64,000 nucleotides of DNA from Branchiostoma floridae. Taxonomy: Eukaryota; Chordata; Leptocardii; Amphioxiformes; Branchiostomatidae. The notes under the pieces are model-generated. The model was not told the origin of the DNA and did not search any database. It saw only the letters and a program-made list of their open reading frames with translations. Each line of letters opens with the position of its first letter. Positions within the stretch are counted from its first letter, which is position 1. A program made the translations under genes and the position numbers. The stretch spans positions 18,134,768 to 18,198,767 of the forward strand of contig NC_049990.1 of assembly GCF_000003815.2 (NCBI RefSeq). The letters are read 5' to 3'. Positions 35,301 to 47,700 of this stretch are shown in pieces.

Positions 35301-37529
35301 AAAACCAGAAACTGCCTGAAAAGCAATGCAGCGACCAGAACACATGTTAATGTTACTATGCAAGACATAGTTTGAAACAAAATCATACCCTTTCTTGCTA
35401 AAAGTTGAATTTCAACCTGTCTACAAAAATATTTAAAGAAAATATTTTGATTGAATGTACAGACATAAAAAAGTGTAAACATGTCTACCTTAATAAATTC
35501 GTTGATCTTCTCGTCCCCTAGTTTGATGTCAAACTCCTCTGCCTTAGGCCAGGTGATGTTTTTGACGGCGTAGTCTTCCTTGTCTTCTAGCATCAGGTAG
35601 TCATAGTAACCATACTTCTGGGTCTGAGGTAGGAATGGTAAGTATGGTACAGTCATGAAAGATGTAGGTGTCTGTCAGACACCATCATCAGGGTTAAAAT
35701 GACTGGATCTACTTCTACGTATAGCCGATGTAGGTACATATGTAGGTGGCCCTGAAGCAGCAAGAATGCTGTCCCAAACGTGACTCAGTTTGAATCCCCC
35801 CTCATCTCTATTCACTGAATTCTATAAACTGAGTCACAAACATTTTCGGATGGCATTCTAGCAGCTAGCGCCACCTACCTATGGCTATAAGTAGCAGCAA
35901 GAAGTAGTTTCCAGTCATTCTAACCCTGATGATGGTGTCTGACAGACATCAAAACGTTGGATGTGAGTACAATTCTGGTTGTATTTACAAGAGCTTTACC
36001 ATGTACCAAACATTTTCTAAACATTAATAAACAAAAAAAGGAACGGTTGTAAATGACAAGGGCTCCCCTGAGACATTGTCATAAATACATTCACTTATAG
36101 TTATACACATTCTAATTTCTCTCGTACAGCAAAACTTGAAGGCAGGGAAAAGTGAGGATTAGAAATATCTAGCGTTAAAGAAGGACACAGAAGGAGTTTG
36201 ATAGCAGATAAAGTGGGATGATCAGTATTAAGTTGGAACTGAAAGTAACGCTAGTTCACCTTTATTTGTGGGGCAACCTACATTCTATATTCATGGTTTC
36301 TACAAAATTTTAGGGATATTACATTGACGGACAGTGAATTCAAATTGCAATATTTTCAGAATAGGCTACTTTGAAAGAACAGCCAGTCAACTTGATATCC
36401 CTAAATACCATCTTTAAAACAATGGGTCACCCCTAAGAGAAAGTTGAACTAGTGTTAACTTTATATGATATTGAGTTGACAGTTGTGAACTTACCCCAGC
36501 CATGGTGCCATTCACACCAGTAGAAAGTGCACTGGGAGATAGAGGTTTGGGAAATGCTTTAGAGAAAGAATAAACAAAAGCAAGGGCAAAGCTGTTCTTG
36601 TACTGCCAAGAACAAAAGTGTTCTAGAACTTCTTGTTGAAACATCTACTTTGAACTAACAATGGAATCACTACCTGATGACATAATAAACAATGTACAGA
36701 TGTGTCATTTGACAAGCATTGTTGTAGAACACATCATTGTTATATGATAAAAAGTGACTGCTGAAAAAGGCATATGAAAAATATTTAAAGAAACTTTGCA
36801 GAATGCCTCTTGTTTTCCAGATGCTCCGTAATTATATTGTATGTAAGAATCTGAGGATTTTAGGCAAGCTGTTAGAAACTGAATCAATTTGGTGACAACA
36901 AATGTCATGAAACCTGGCTTTTTTGCCTGTACTAAGTCTAAGTTTACTAGACCAAAAGTTGATACAAAGGTGAACGTAGAAAGAGTAAGATATGGGGTGT
37001 TCAGATACACAGATCGATGATACAATTGCTCTTTTGAAATCTCTCTATATGACATCAACTCTCATAATTCCACCACAAGCTACATAAAAAAAATAAAAAA
37101 AAGTAACCACCATATGAGAAAAAAATACATGAATTTAAACTGATTTACAGATATGTAATCATGCTGCATCTCAGTAATCCTCACGAGGTATATACTGTGA
37201 CTTGTGATATTTAGGTGTTCAACTTCAAGACAATCTTGAGAAGGCCTTTATAACAATTTTTTATGTGGAGGTATTATGGCACCCGGTGGAATTATTATAT
37301 GAGAGTTGATGTACTTTTGTAATGTCATGATCAGAGAAATGCAAAGTCAACACTTAGTGCTTCTACTAACCCCCATCACAGCCTCCTGTGCCTGATGCTC
37401 AGCTTCCTTCTCTTTCTCCTCCTCGATGAGCCTCTGTTTGGCATTTTCTATCACCATGTCCACCAGAGCATGGGCCTGCGCTTCCATCTCTGGGGAGCCC
37501 AGCATAGGGGGCGTTTCTGGCTCCGACAT
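32384..37529 (-). CDS. AKAP14: A-kinase anchoring protein 14 (AKAP28 family)
   Basis: Ciliary/axonemal anchor that tethers protein kinase A through its RII subunit. Five in-phase minus-strand exons in coding order: 37371-37529, 35489-35623, 34600-34779, 33193-33230, 32384-32468 (TAA). They total 198 residues, close to the human protein (about 197, from memory). Near residues 18-40, AHALVDMVIENAKQRLIEEE forms the expected amphipathic RII-binding helix. Family stretches follow: NITWPKAEEFDIKLG, RYRVRWSIPTRRKPIPRAT, CVYFTIEVSKIKPK, YYVFETNKLVHRPG and RFREKWLKDII. Exon 4 is only 38 nt and begins 16 bp from the assembly gap. An exon start hidden in the gap cannot be excluded, but the short version keeps phase on both sides. 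The gene is convergent with the CFAP97D2-like gene and divergent from CDC16. Confidence 0.92.
33247..33346. other. Assembly gap (100 N)
   Basis: Exactly 100 N, the usual placeholder for a gap of unknown size. It lies in AKAP14 intron 3, next to exon 4. Open frames crossing it are artefacts. Confidence 1.
34000..34246 (+). repeat. Two-copy tandem duplication of about 115-130 bp in AKAP14 intron 3
   Basis: The block running from ttggcat...ttgacagag through aaatctttttacactttg to ttttgttgtcattttagtca occurs at about 34000-34115 and again at about 34117-34246, with roughly 80-90 percent identity by eye. Confidence 0.8.
34915..35130 (-). repeat. tRNA-derived SINE copy
   Basis: It contains the shared blocks tatttacaggttcattg, accagggaaattcccct and gagtggacca. 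The T-arm-like region is degraded. It lies in AKAP14 intron 2. Confidence 0.6.
35670..35946. mobile_element. Foldback element with 35-bp inverted ends
   Basis: Arms 35670-35704 (gtctgtcagacaccatcatc...) and 35912-35946 (...gatggtgtctgacagac) pair with one mismatch. It lies in AKAP14 intron 1 and is a probable MITE of about 277 bp. Confidence 0.8.
36247..36458. mobile_element. MITE family 'AACGTTAGTTCACC', copy 3
   Basis: It begins aacgctagttcaccttta and ends agttgaactagtgttaa, with the internal ttcaaattgcaatattttc and cttgatatccctaaata of the family. It lies in AKAP14 intron 1. Confidence 0.75.
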
Positions 37530-38739
37530 CTTGGAAATGGGTGGTATGTAACTACAGTACTAATAAGAAGAAAGAAAAAAAGAGTTTAAAAACATTCGTC
37601 AAGAACCCATATTTCCGTTCGGTGTAAAATGACCAGCTGCTGCCACACCGCGTGCCTGCGAAGCGAAGGGCTACTATATATACCGGCTACATAGATACAG
37701 ATACGTACAAAGGATTTGCACTAGCCGCCATTTTCCCTTACGTATAAGCTGCAATCAGCTGTTTTACATATTTCATACTTTGATCAATCTGATTCTCCGT
37801 CAAGCATGATCGTGTATTTATCGTCCTTTTGATGTATTATTATATTAGAGAGAGAGAGAAATCAGCAATTTAGATTTGTAACATAGAAAGTAGCCTGTAT
37901 ATATGAATTCACCACCCGATACATGGACATGATTTGATGACTATTTGCATCTTTGTCATTTTCAATAAAAAATTTCGTGCTTTATTGTCATTTATATGTT
38001 CATGCACTGCAGCTCTAATACAAGAAACCATGGAGCTTTTATACTTGAAGAAACAGGTCACATTGTAGTAGCTGAGTGTCTCCATATAAAATTGATACGG
38101 AGATGTATGATATTACAGAATCGACAACACATCTGGCTTTTACATAATGATATGAATGAATATTAATAAAATTGTGTCCCATTGAGGTATCTAGTAGAAG
38201 GAAGAGTAGAGTGACATCAAACTTTTTGCACCTGCCATTTCTGATTATATTTGCTGATCTCCAACATAATTTCCAGCAATGCCCTAAGGAAACTCAGATT
38301 TTGACAGTCTACATGTAGTTCTGTACAAAACTTTCTAACCAGTTTTGAGTTTGTGTCTAGAATCTGTGTCTACATGTATCACTATGAAAGCAAGTTGAAT
38401 TGATGAAAGCTCCTTGGTCTATAAAACGGCCTTCAACAAAACAAGAAGGGCAATTTCGGCCCTATCTTCACATTGTAGGAGATCGTTATTGCTGCAAAAT
38501 CCATATTTCAATACACATGCATGGGGAAATAACGATAAAACGGTAGAAACGAAGTAAACTTCCCAACCTTTCCACCGCCTCCACTGCCTGCTTGTTGTAG
38601 TGATTGTTGCTACCGGACAACCGGAAGTAAACTTCTCTCCAAATCCAAAGGAACCAATCACAGATGAGCTTACATCCCATCAACAGGAATGAGGGTCTGT
38701 GATTGGTTAGATTCCCACATGTAACCTTTGACCCTCAAA
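37530..38739. other. Divergent intergenic region between AKAP14 and CDC16
   Basis: 1.2 kb between two divergent start codons, presumably holding both promoters. The CDC16 side has a CCAAT pair (38652-38708) and an ETS-like accggaagt near 38619. The sequence gaagtaaacttc appears twice (near 38550 and 38624). I see no distinct motif set on the AKAP14 side. Confidence 0.5.
38652..38708. promoter_or_regulatory. Inverted pair of CCAAT boxes at the CDC16 promoter
   Basis: aaccaatcacaga (38652-38664) and its exact inverse tctgtgattggtt (38696-38708) lie 32-88 bp upstream of the CDC16 start codon. NF-Y binds CCAAT boxes in many cell-cycle promoters, so the fit is good. Occupancy is inferred. Confidence 0.6.
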
Positions 38740-41700
38740 ATGGCGGGCGATGAAATTATGGACTCAAATTTTGGGCAAATTTTAGTGAATTTGGACAAAT
38801 TACGGACACTAGTGAGGCAATATGTTGATGCGGTAGGTGTATCAAATGTTTATATGTGTATTGAAGTCAAAATTTTTAATTCTATTTGTATTTCTAGTCC
38901 TCGTTGCGCGTTGTAAGCTTTCTAAGAACAGTCATCGCACAGAAAGAGGGAGGGGGGGGGGGCTATAATATTTAAAACTTCTCCATACAAATTATTTTAC
39001 GTGCCATTTTAGTCTAGACATAATGGCCGAGATTGAAGCAGAAATCTGTTGTCATTTTTTGTTTGCATTCACTCTATTCTTTTTGTACAATTCTTAGGGT
39101 TAGCTATTGACAGGATGCCCATGTTAATAGTGTGTAAAAAAACGTGTTGCTATTGACAGGATGAGATACTGTATAATTTGGCTCACTCGGTAGATTCCCG
39201 TAGACTCAGCAGAGTCCACTACTGACAGGATGGTCTTTTCAATGGTGGAAAAATTCATACCATTGACAGGATGATACTTCAGCACTTAGAAAAATTTGCA
39301 CTGTTGACAGGATCATAATATTATATATATCATAATATAGGATCATTATATTACTAGTAAAGTAGAGTAGAGAGTAGAGTAGAGTAGACTTCTTGGCTAT
39401 AGCCACTTCTAAAAATAGACAGGAACATGTTGTTAATAACCTTGGCCTTATCTTCATACTGTTAATTACCACATCTAAATTTTATTACCTTTTCCCCACA
39501 GCATCAGTACAGCTCTGCACTTTTCTGGGCAGACAAAGTTTCATCCCTTTCAAATGGTGAGAATATGTTTTATGTTTGCATCCAGGTCTTGGCTTTTCTT
39601 AAGTTAATGTTGTGTCATTTGTTGCTATGGCCACTTTTGTCAAGTTGTCTTCTTTTTAGATAAAAATATTTAGTATTTCATGTACCACTGCTGCTAAATG
39701 TATTGCACTCTTTTAGCATCATTTCTCATAATCCGTCCGGTTGCCTCTGTAGTGACTTGCACAAATGTGTGGCCCAAGGGCTTCAGAAATGGGGATGGGC
39801 ACCACCCCTAAGCATCAGAACTGGTGTACAGGCAACTTTAACTTAAACTTAATCCAGAATGCAGTAGCCAGTGTAGCCCGATAGAACTGGAAATGGGCAC
39901 AAGTTCCGCACAACTCCTATAACGTTAGTTCACCTTTATCCGCCTTTAACCTATATCCGTTGAGTTACTAAACAGGGTATCCTGGGGTATCAAGTCGATT
40001 TACGATAGTTTCAAATTGTACTATTTTCAAGATATTGCAGTTTGAAACCACCATCTTTCGACTTGATATCCCTAAATACATTGTTCTTAAAAAGAACGGA
40101 TAAAGGTTACCCTACGGATAAAGGTGAACTAACGTTACAGTGAAAGGTGTAGGAAGGATTTTAACATGTTGACATGCTTGTTCCAGGAGAAGGCCAGGAT
40201 ATCTATTGGCTGGCCCAGTGTATGTTCCTGACAGGGCAGTATCACCGAGCCTCTCATCTCATCAGGAGTAAAAAGTTAGACAAGGTAATTCTAAAGATTT
40301 ATACTGCTGGCAACTACTGATAGTGATAGTGGCATTGGTGTGGCGTAAGTGGTAGAACGTTTGGCTCAGAACCGTGGGGTTCAGGGTTTGATACTCGCCA
40401 TGCCCCCATCATTGTGCCCTTGGGAAAGGCACTTTACATTACTTTTCCTTACAGTGGAGTGACAAACATCAAGCCCCATAGTTAATTTGTCAAACAGTGT
40501 GCCGAAAAATACGCACAGATTTGGTGAGCTAATGTGCCATCATGTATATGCCAACATTTGCCACCGTAAAAAAATTGACCAATGGCATTTTGAATAATCT
40601 GATCTGCTTTAGCCTGAGCCTGAGCCCTGAGTTACAGATCCAGATATTGATATGACCATGGGCATATTTCTGATAGGTACATGTACAGGGTTCTGATCAG
40701 GCTTTTAGCCAGGCAACCGTACAGGCGTACATTGTACGGCCTGTTAAAAAAATAACTCAAATTGTATGCCCTTACACTGGGGAGCACATCCACTTACAAG
40801 CATGAAATTCTGGTTGACCAGGGATGCTACAGGTCACATGTGGCCTGTCTGACAGTAAATTTACTTCATTCCCCCAAATTTGCACCTCAAGATGTGGGAA
40901 ATGGTGTTTCAGGGAGTTATAAATTTCAAAATTTTCTGAGTGAGGATGTCCCCAGACCCCCTTCAATACTCGCACCAGCAGCGCTCGCCGAACGGCAAGA
41001 AATTTGGATACCCTATGATAAAATCCTGGCTAAAAGCCTGGTTCTGATTACTTGTGCCCCCTCCAAACATACAAACACACACACACAAACACACACAAAT
41101 ACACACACACACACGCATGCACACACACACGCACACTCACACACTCACTTCAATTCCATCCCCAGGCTTTTATGTATATTATGGTCACACCTTATATTAC
41201 TAGTTTCATACCTACCAAGAAGTACTCCAAAAAGTCAGGCCCACAATGTAAATGTGACACCAAATTACTTTATTCTATTAATAAAATATATAAATAGAGG
41301 CAAGTTCAAAATGCTTATATTGCAAGCTAGTGGGAAGATACTTGTAAATGAAGAAGAGACAACATTACTTTACAAAATAATGTGAACACATGTACTTGGT
41401 ACGTGCACTTAGTTTCTTACCAAGCCTCTTGTCATTTTTTAAGTGAATTATGTGCTATTTCATACTAGTAATAGTGTGTAGATAATGTCCTTTAAATCTG
41501 CACATTCAATTTTTGCAACATTTTCATTGTCATACATGTATGAGTATGCAATATTAAAACAGTAATCTTTATCCTCTTTCTCTTTCTATGCAAACACATT
41601 TCAGAAACACTTGTTTCAACTTTCTAATACATGAATTGTGGATATTACCTGTAATTCTAAACATTGTTGAAAATAAAGCAACAACATTATGAAATACATT

Positions 41701-44700
41701 ACATGAAAATACATACAAACACACAAACGCACACAAATCAGCTTGAAATGTAACTGATCAAAGCAAGATTAAGAATATGAGTTGCATCTACTTCTCTATA
41801 TATGTCAGATCATGGTAAACGATAAAAGGCAAAGTACTTTAATTTTCTAGGTACAGTTTTAAGTAATGTGGACTGTCAACATTCCCAAATCAGGGGATAG
41901 TACAATACTTGAAAAGTTGCATTTACGGTGCTCAATGCATAACTTGTATTATGTCATACCTAGGCAGCCATAACATTTGATACAGGTGTTATATGGACCA
42001 GGTGATGATGTATGACACAGGCTTCTCAATTGTGTCGCGCAGGCTTCCATCTTCCGATTAAATAGAACACACTCCAATGCAAGCAAAGGGAGTTCAAATT
42101 TTTCTCAAAATTTTGATGTTCTTAAAGAATATAGTCGTTGGCGCAGGTTAAATAACCTTTGGTCATCAGGCGATCCGACGCGCGGCCGGGCTGGTACCTT
42201 GGTTGATGCGGAATACACTGTGTTGTATTCTACATTTACGATGTAGTAAAATGTTACTTGGTGTACTACATGCCAAAAGGATGCCAGTTCCTAAAATAAT
42301 CCCTTATTACTTGAAGATATTTATGTGATTTAAGAAAGGAAAGAGCTAAACCATACCCAAAATCCATCAGAATGGAGCCCTCAGCTGTAACTTGTCCTGG
42401 TGTGATGAATATACATTGTATATATATACATGTGCATAGAAAAATACACATTGACTGGGTATGACATAGCACTGTCATTGCACAATCTATGTGTATTACA
42501 ATATGCTATAAGTGAACATTTTGCTGTTCTGTATGTCCATGGATCATTATAAGTTTCCCTATATGGTAGTGCAGTGCTATTAAGGCAAGCCGAGTGAGAG
42601 ACTATTACTAGTAGTATGATGTAAGTTTTTTCTTTACCATACACGCGTGTGTATACTGTCCCTGGATGATATATTCAGTTGCTCAATTGAAGGCAACCCT
42701 CATACAGCAAAAAGGCTCATCTGCCATAGAAAGGCACAGGTGGGTTCGAAAACAGTCTGCCTTCTGCTGCTTGCACGAACCTGAACTTCACGTCTAACAC
42801 ACTATATGGGAAACCCACTTGAACTTAACACAAACGTCTTTTTCTTGTGGGAACAATGGCGCTGTGACCCCATGCACGGTGGTGGGCCTGCCCTTACCTC
42901 GGTATGAAAAGCATACTACTTGGTCACATGTACTGGCTGATAGTAGGATTGCCAATCAGGAAGCCTCAAGATTTTTTTTTTTTTTTATTGATCTTTTAGG
43001 GTAGTCCCTTCAGTTAACGTAGTAACTGATTTCCAAGGGAGCCCTATATACATGTTCGCACATGTTCGCACAACGACGGGTTATGCCGCCCCTTACGGGG
43101 TGACACACCCGTCCGGGTGAATGATGTAGATCACCATGTGGCTGATACGAGACAGAGGTTCGCCAGGCCTCCATCCGGGTGATTTGAAGTGAATCACCAA
43201 CTTCCGACAGAAGGATTTGCACCAACGCACACCGCACCATCGCACGTGTGGGGGTTCTTTAACGTGCATGGGTTATGGCTCTCCCCATACACGGGACCTC
43301 CATTTAACGTCCTATCCGAGGGACGACTCATTTTTCACTTGAGTAAAGTGAGGAAAGTCGTGTAAAGTGCCTTTCCCAAGGGCACAAGACCGGCAACACG
43401 GCAGGCGGATTCGAACCGGCGACCTCTCAGTCATGGGCCGAATGCACTACCACTGTGCTACACTGCCCCATTTTAACGTAGAATACTCTAAAATTCCACA
43501 TCATCCCCCACTAGGCCATCCCACTCCCTTCCAATGCTTTCCTTTAAAAACCTAGAAGAACCCTGCTTGTGTTTGGATCAGGGAGAAATTGTGCTGAGGG
43601 TACAATATACAGTCAAACCTGTCCATAGCGGCCACTCAAGGGACCGGACAAATGTGGCCACTATAGACAGGTGGCCTCTGTATAGAGGTGGCAACTTGTA
43701 CATAAAATACCCAAGGGACCGACAAAAAGTGGCCACTATGGACAGGTGGCCCCTCTGTAGAGGTGGCCCCTAATACAGGTTTGGCTGTATTCCAATGTGT
43801 CTGATTCACTGAAGACACAAGAAGACCTAATGTAAAGATACAGTAATACTTTCAGATACAATACACCACAATATTTGTATCATTCGTCTTTTGATATATA
43901 TTCTAGTTTTGTGTAGAGCACTCTGAACAGTCACAGCTGAAGGCTCCACCCCTGATGGGTTTGAAGTATTTAGTCTCCATTTCAGCTTGTCAATAGCAGG
44001 ATATGGTTAATTTTATGTTGTTAAACTGGCTCCCTGTAGCATGTAGCAGTTTTGTACAACTGAATGATGCAAAGTGATCTTTTAGCAATTATTGTGCTCA
44101 GAGAAGAGCTAATCTTCCACTGGTCCTACATATTAGGAAAAACATATATAGATTACTGTAATTCCTGATATTTTCAATGTACTGTTATGTTCACGGTTTT
44201 CACGGTGACGACTGTAACGTGAACTTATCATTACTGATAACAAATAATTCACAGACTTTTTTTATGTGCACTTGCAGCAACAGTGAACATTTGGTTACGA
44301 GAACAAGTTAAATTTTCTCAGACCATGAAAGTTTGGTACCGAGAAGACAAAGTGAATTACAGTATACAGTTCTAAGGTTGACATTGATCTGGAGAAATTC
44401 CCCTTGCATGTTAATTGTCAAGTGCAAAGAACTGTTGACCATGGGTTAGCATCCCGTCATGAAGACTGCAACCCTTTTCAGCGTCCAGTGCGGTGCTTGT
44501 CAGCAAGCAACAACTGCCAGGATTCAAACTGCCATCTTTCAGGTCCATAACCACATGATGCACACTACTACTACTACATGTAGATGTTCACTTCTTTTTT
44601 TTTTGGCTGAGCTCCAATTCAAACCGGGCTTGAAAGTGTTCTTCACTATTATTAATTCAATACTTTACACATTTACATAGTATAGATGATGAACATAAAC

Positions 44701-47700
44701 GTCCATTGTCCGAAATATGCTGCTATTAAGTCAATACTTCATACATTTGCATGATGTATATGATTTACATAAATTCTACAGAATTAGTTCTAACATTATA
44801 TATGGTTAATTCACAAAATCTATAAACAAATGCATGGTTGATAAAAGTTCAACTACTACTTCAAACCTACAATGTCTATAACAATGAATTATACAATACT
44901 GATGTACCTGCAATCAGTAACTCATAATTATTAAGACTCTAACAATGGATGCAAATGATATGCTTAAAAATGTGATAGTTTCATTCAGCAGATACAGTTG
45001 GCAGTAGATTTGAGATTGCACTGCAATCAGGGCTTTAGCCAGCTCGAATTTTTTTTCCGTCAGCCAATTCCAATCGTCGTGAAAACCGCGAAAATGAATT
45101 TTCCCTATGACACTACAAAGTAGTAAATGTTGCCATTGAGACCTTGAAAAACCGGTTTTAATGAGATTATCGTATTCAAAAGAGCGCCGACACACATTGG
45201 CAGCAATCATAGTAATAGCAAAACAAACAGTGTGTGGCTTTCACCGCCGTGGACGGCGTCCCCAAGCCGCCTGTAGCTTCCACCAAGGATTTTTGTCCAT
45301 CAAGGTTGACGGATTGGTTTTAAAATTTTTCCGTCAGACGCATCAAATTTCCGTCAACTGACGGAAAAACGGACGCTGGCTAGAGCCCTGACTGCAATGT
45401 ACACCAATGACACTGGAATATACAACAGTTCCTGACTACAGGCAACTGACCTGGCCACAGGAATCAAGAACTAGAAGTATGATGATTTGTAGAATAGTAG
45501 CAGTCGTAGTTCAAAAACAGAAAGGCATATAATATATATTTTGCATAAAATCTATGCTCATTGAATAATTGTGTTGTCGCTGAATGTAATCAAGAAATGT
45601 TGAATTTTTTATAGCATAGATGTAAATGTAACTACACTGTACGTTAAAGGGACATAATGTAAAATTAAAGTCATTGTTTTCAGTCATTTCTCTACATAAT
45701 GAGTTGAGTCTACCTTATTACACTGAACAGCAATATTTACAACGCATGACTACGACTTTGTTGAGCCGTGAGGATGTCTTGAAATATGCGCACTTCCCTT
45801 CGCCGCTTGAGTTGTCCGCCATTTTATTCAACTCGCCGGCGAGCCAAATTGCGCTTTAGAACGCGTTCGGTGGTTCGCTCGAATCATTACTGAAGTTTGT
45901 TGAAAGTCCCGCTACGCTCCAAAGATCTGCGACCGCAACGGTCGATTCGGAAATCTACGGTTGGCTTACTTCCGGTAGGCTACCCGGAAGTAAGTGAATT
46001 TGGTCGCGGCTTACTTTGACGTTGTTAATAAGCACTAGAAATGTGATAAAATGATGCAGATAAGTTAGAAATAAGTTCAGAATATTTGAAATTTTGGCGC
46101 CATATTTCTACATTATGTCCCTTTAACCTTTGCACTCCTGAGGGGGCCTATTGGTACATGTACAAACCTCTGGGATCCCAACCTGTGTGTGAAAAGAGTG
46201 GTCCCTTGCTTGATCAATGATCTATGTAAGCCACAAGAGCACTGATATTTTCATGTTGTTTTTTACTTGTGAAAATATTTCTAGATTTAAAAAAAATTGA
46301 CTCAAATGTTGCCACTAAAAGTAAAAACGTTGTTTTAGATGGACATAAATGAAAGAAAACAAGTCCTTTGTTGCATTCCAAAGAAACTTATGTCACTTCT
46401 TCCCAACCACAAGGGCTAAATACCAACCAAAAGTTTTGACCATATCTTGCAATTGTTTGTCAGGTCACCAGATATCAAAATGGGAAGTTCCGCTGCTAGG
46501 GGGCCCAAAATGTAACCTTTTCAATGTCTCATCAAGACATACCCACATACCAAGTATCAAGACAATCCATCCTGATATTCTGGACTTATTGTGTTGACAT
46601 ATGGACAGACACACAAATACTGCCGAAAAATTTTGATTAAAGAAGGCTATATATATTTTGGATTCTCCTGTCGATTTGACAGATGAGGAGGCAGACAGGC
46701 ATTTGCCTGTTTGCCTGACCTGCACATGACTTTTTATGGTGAAGGAGGGGTGTGCAATTCCTTCTCCACCCTCTCGTCTATTGGAGTACTAAGTCTCACA
46801 GGGGCAACTACATGTATATGCCACGTGTGAGGCGGCTCCAGCAGATGCAGCTTTGTTGTTCGGCTATGTATATTATACATGTGTTAAAAACCTGGAAAAA
46901 CAGTTGTTGTTGTTTTTTCAAAATAGAATGGGGCTACTGAGAAGTTTCAACATCTAGTGAATAAGAATTTTTTTTCAATAAATGACATTTCCAGTCATAT
47001 TCTGTTTACTCCTGTTTGACAATGTAAAAAATTGTCCAGTTGTTGCTGTACACAATGCTCCAATGTTATCACTATCGTAATATGGATAAGGGACATACGA
47101 ATATGCATGGAGAGATGAGGAAATGCCCGTTCCCTCAGGCCATGGAAAACTCTTCTTCCTGACAGACTCATTTCCAGACATCAATTTTCAGCCATACCAT
47201 AAAATGATGAGATGGTGCCTTATGTTTTATTGATGGACAGGATATCATTTGAAAGCCGAGAAAGAAATTTTGGGACATTTTTGTTTTTTCATTGTGTGTT
47301 TTATAATGATAATAGGCATGCATTAATTTTAAACGAACCTTGTTCTGACCAAATAAATCTGCTGATGAAATGCAATCTTGAAGTTAAGATAGCCAGTGCA
47401 GAGACAGGTTCATGCCATGGTGTGTTATGGGTTAAGAGCAGCGTTCCCGCCAGGCATACGTCTTTACGTCTTTGGACGCATTTTTTTCTGGAAAGACGCA
47501 CTCGGCTCGGCTGAATGCGTCCATAAAAAAATCTGTAAGAAAGGCTGACCTGTACCACCAGTGTACAAAATGTATCTGGAATCTTTTAGAAAATCTGTCT
47601 TTATAAGAAGGAATCGTACCTTTACTATTTATACTTCAAATTGTTCACTTTCCGGTCATCCCATGGGGCGGAGCGCGGCACGTTGTACAACTAGCAGACC

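Noticed and set aside
40762-41385. 207-codon open frame on the + strand in CDC16 intron 3
   Set aside because: It runs from inside a hAT-like MITE (40698-41040) into a CA microsatellite; the Thr/His repeats come from the CA tract and no family is recognised.
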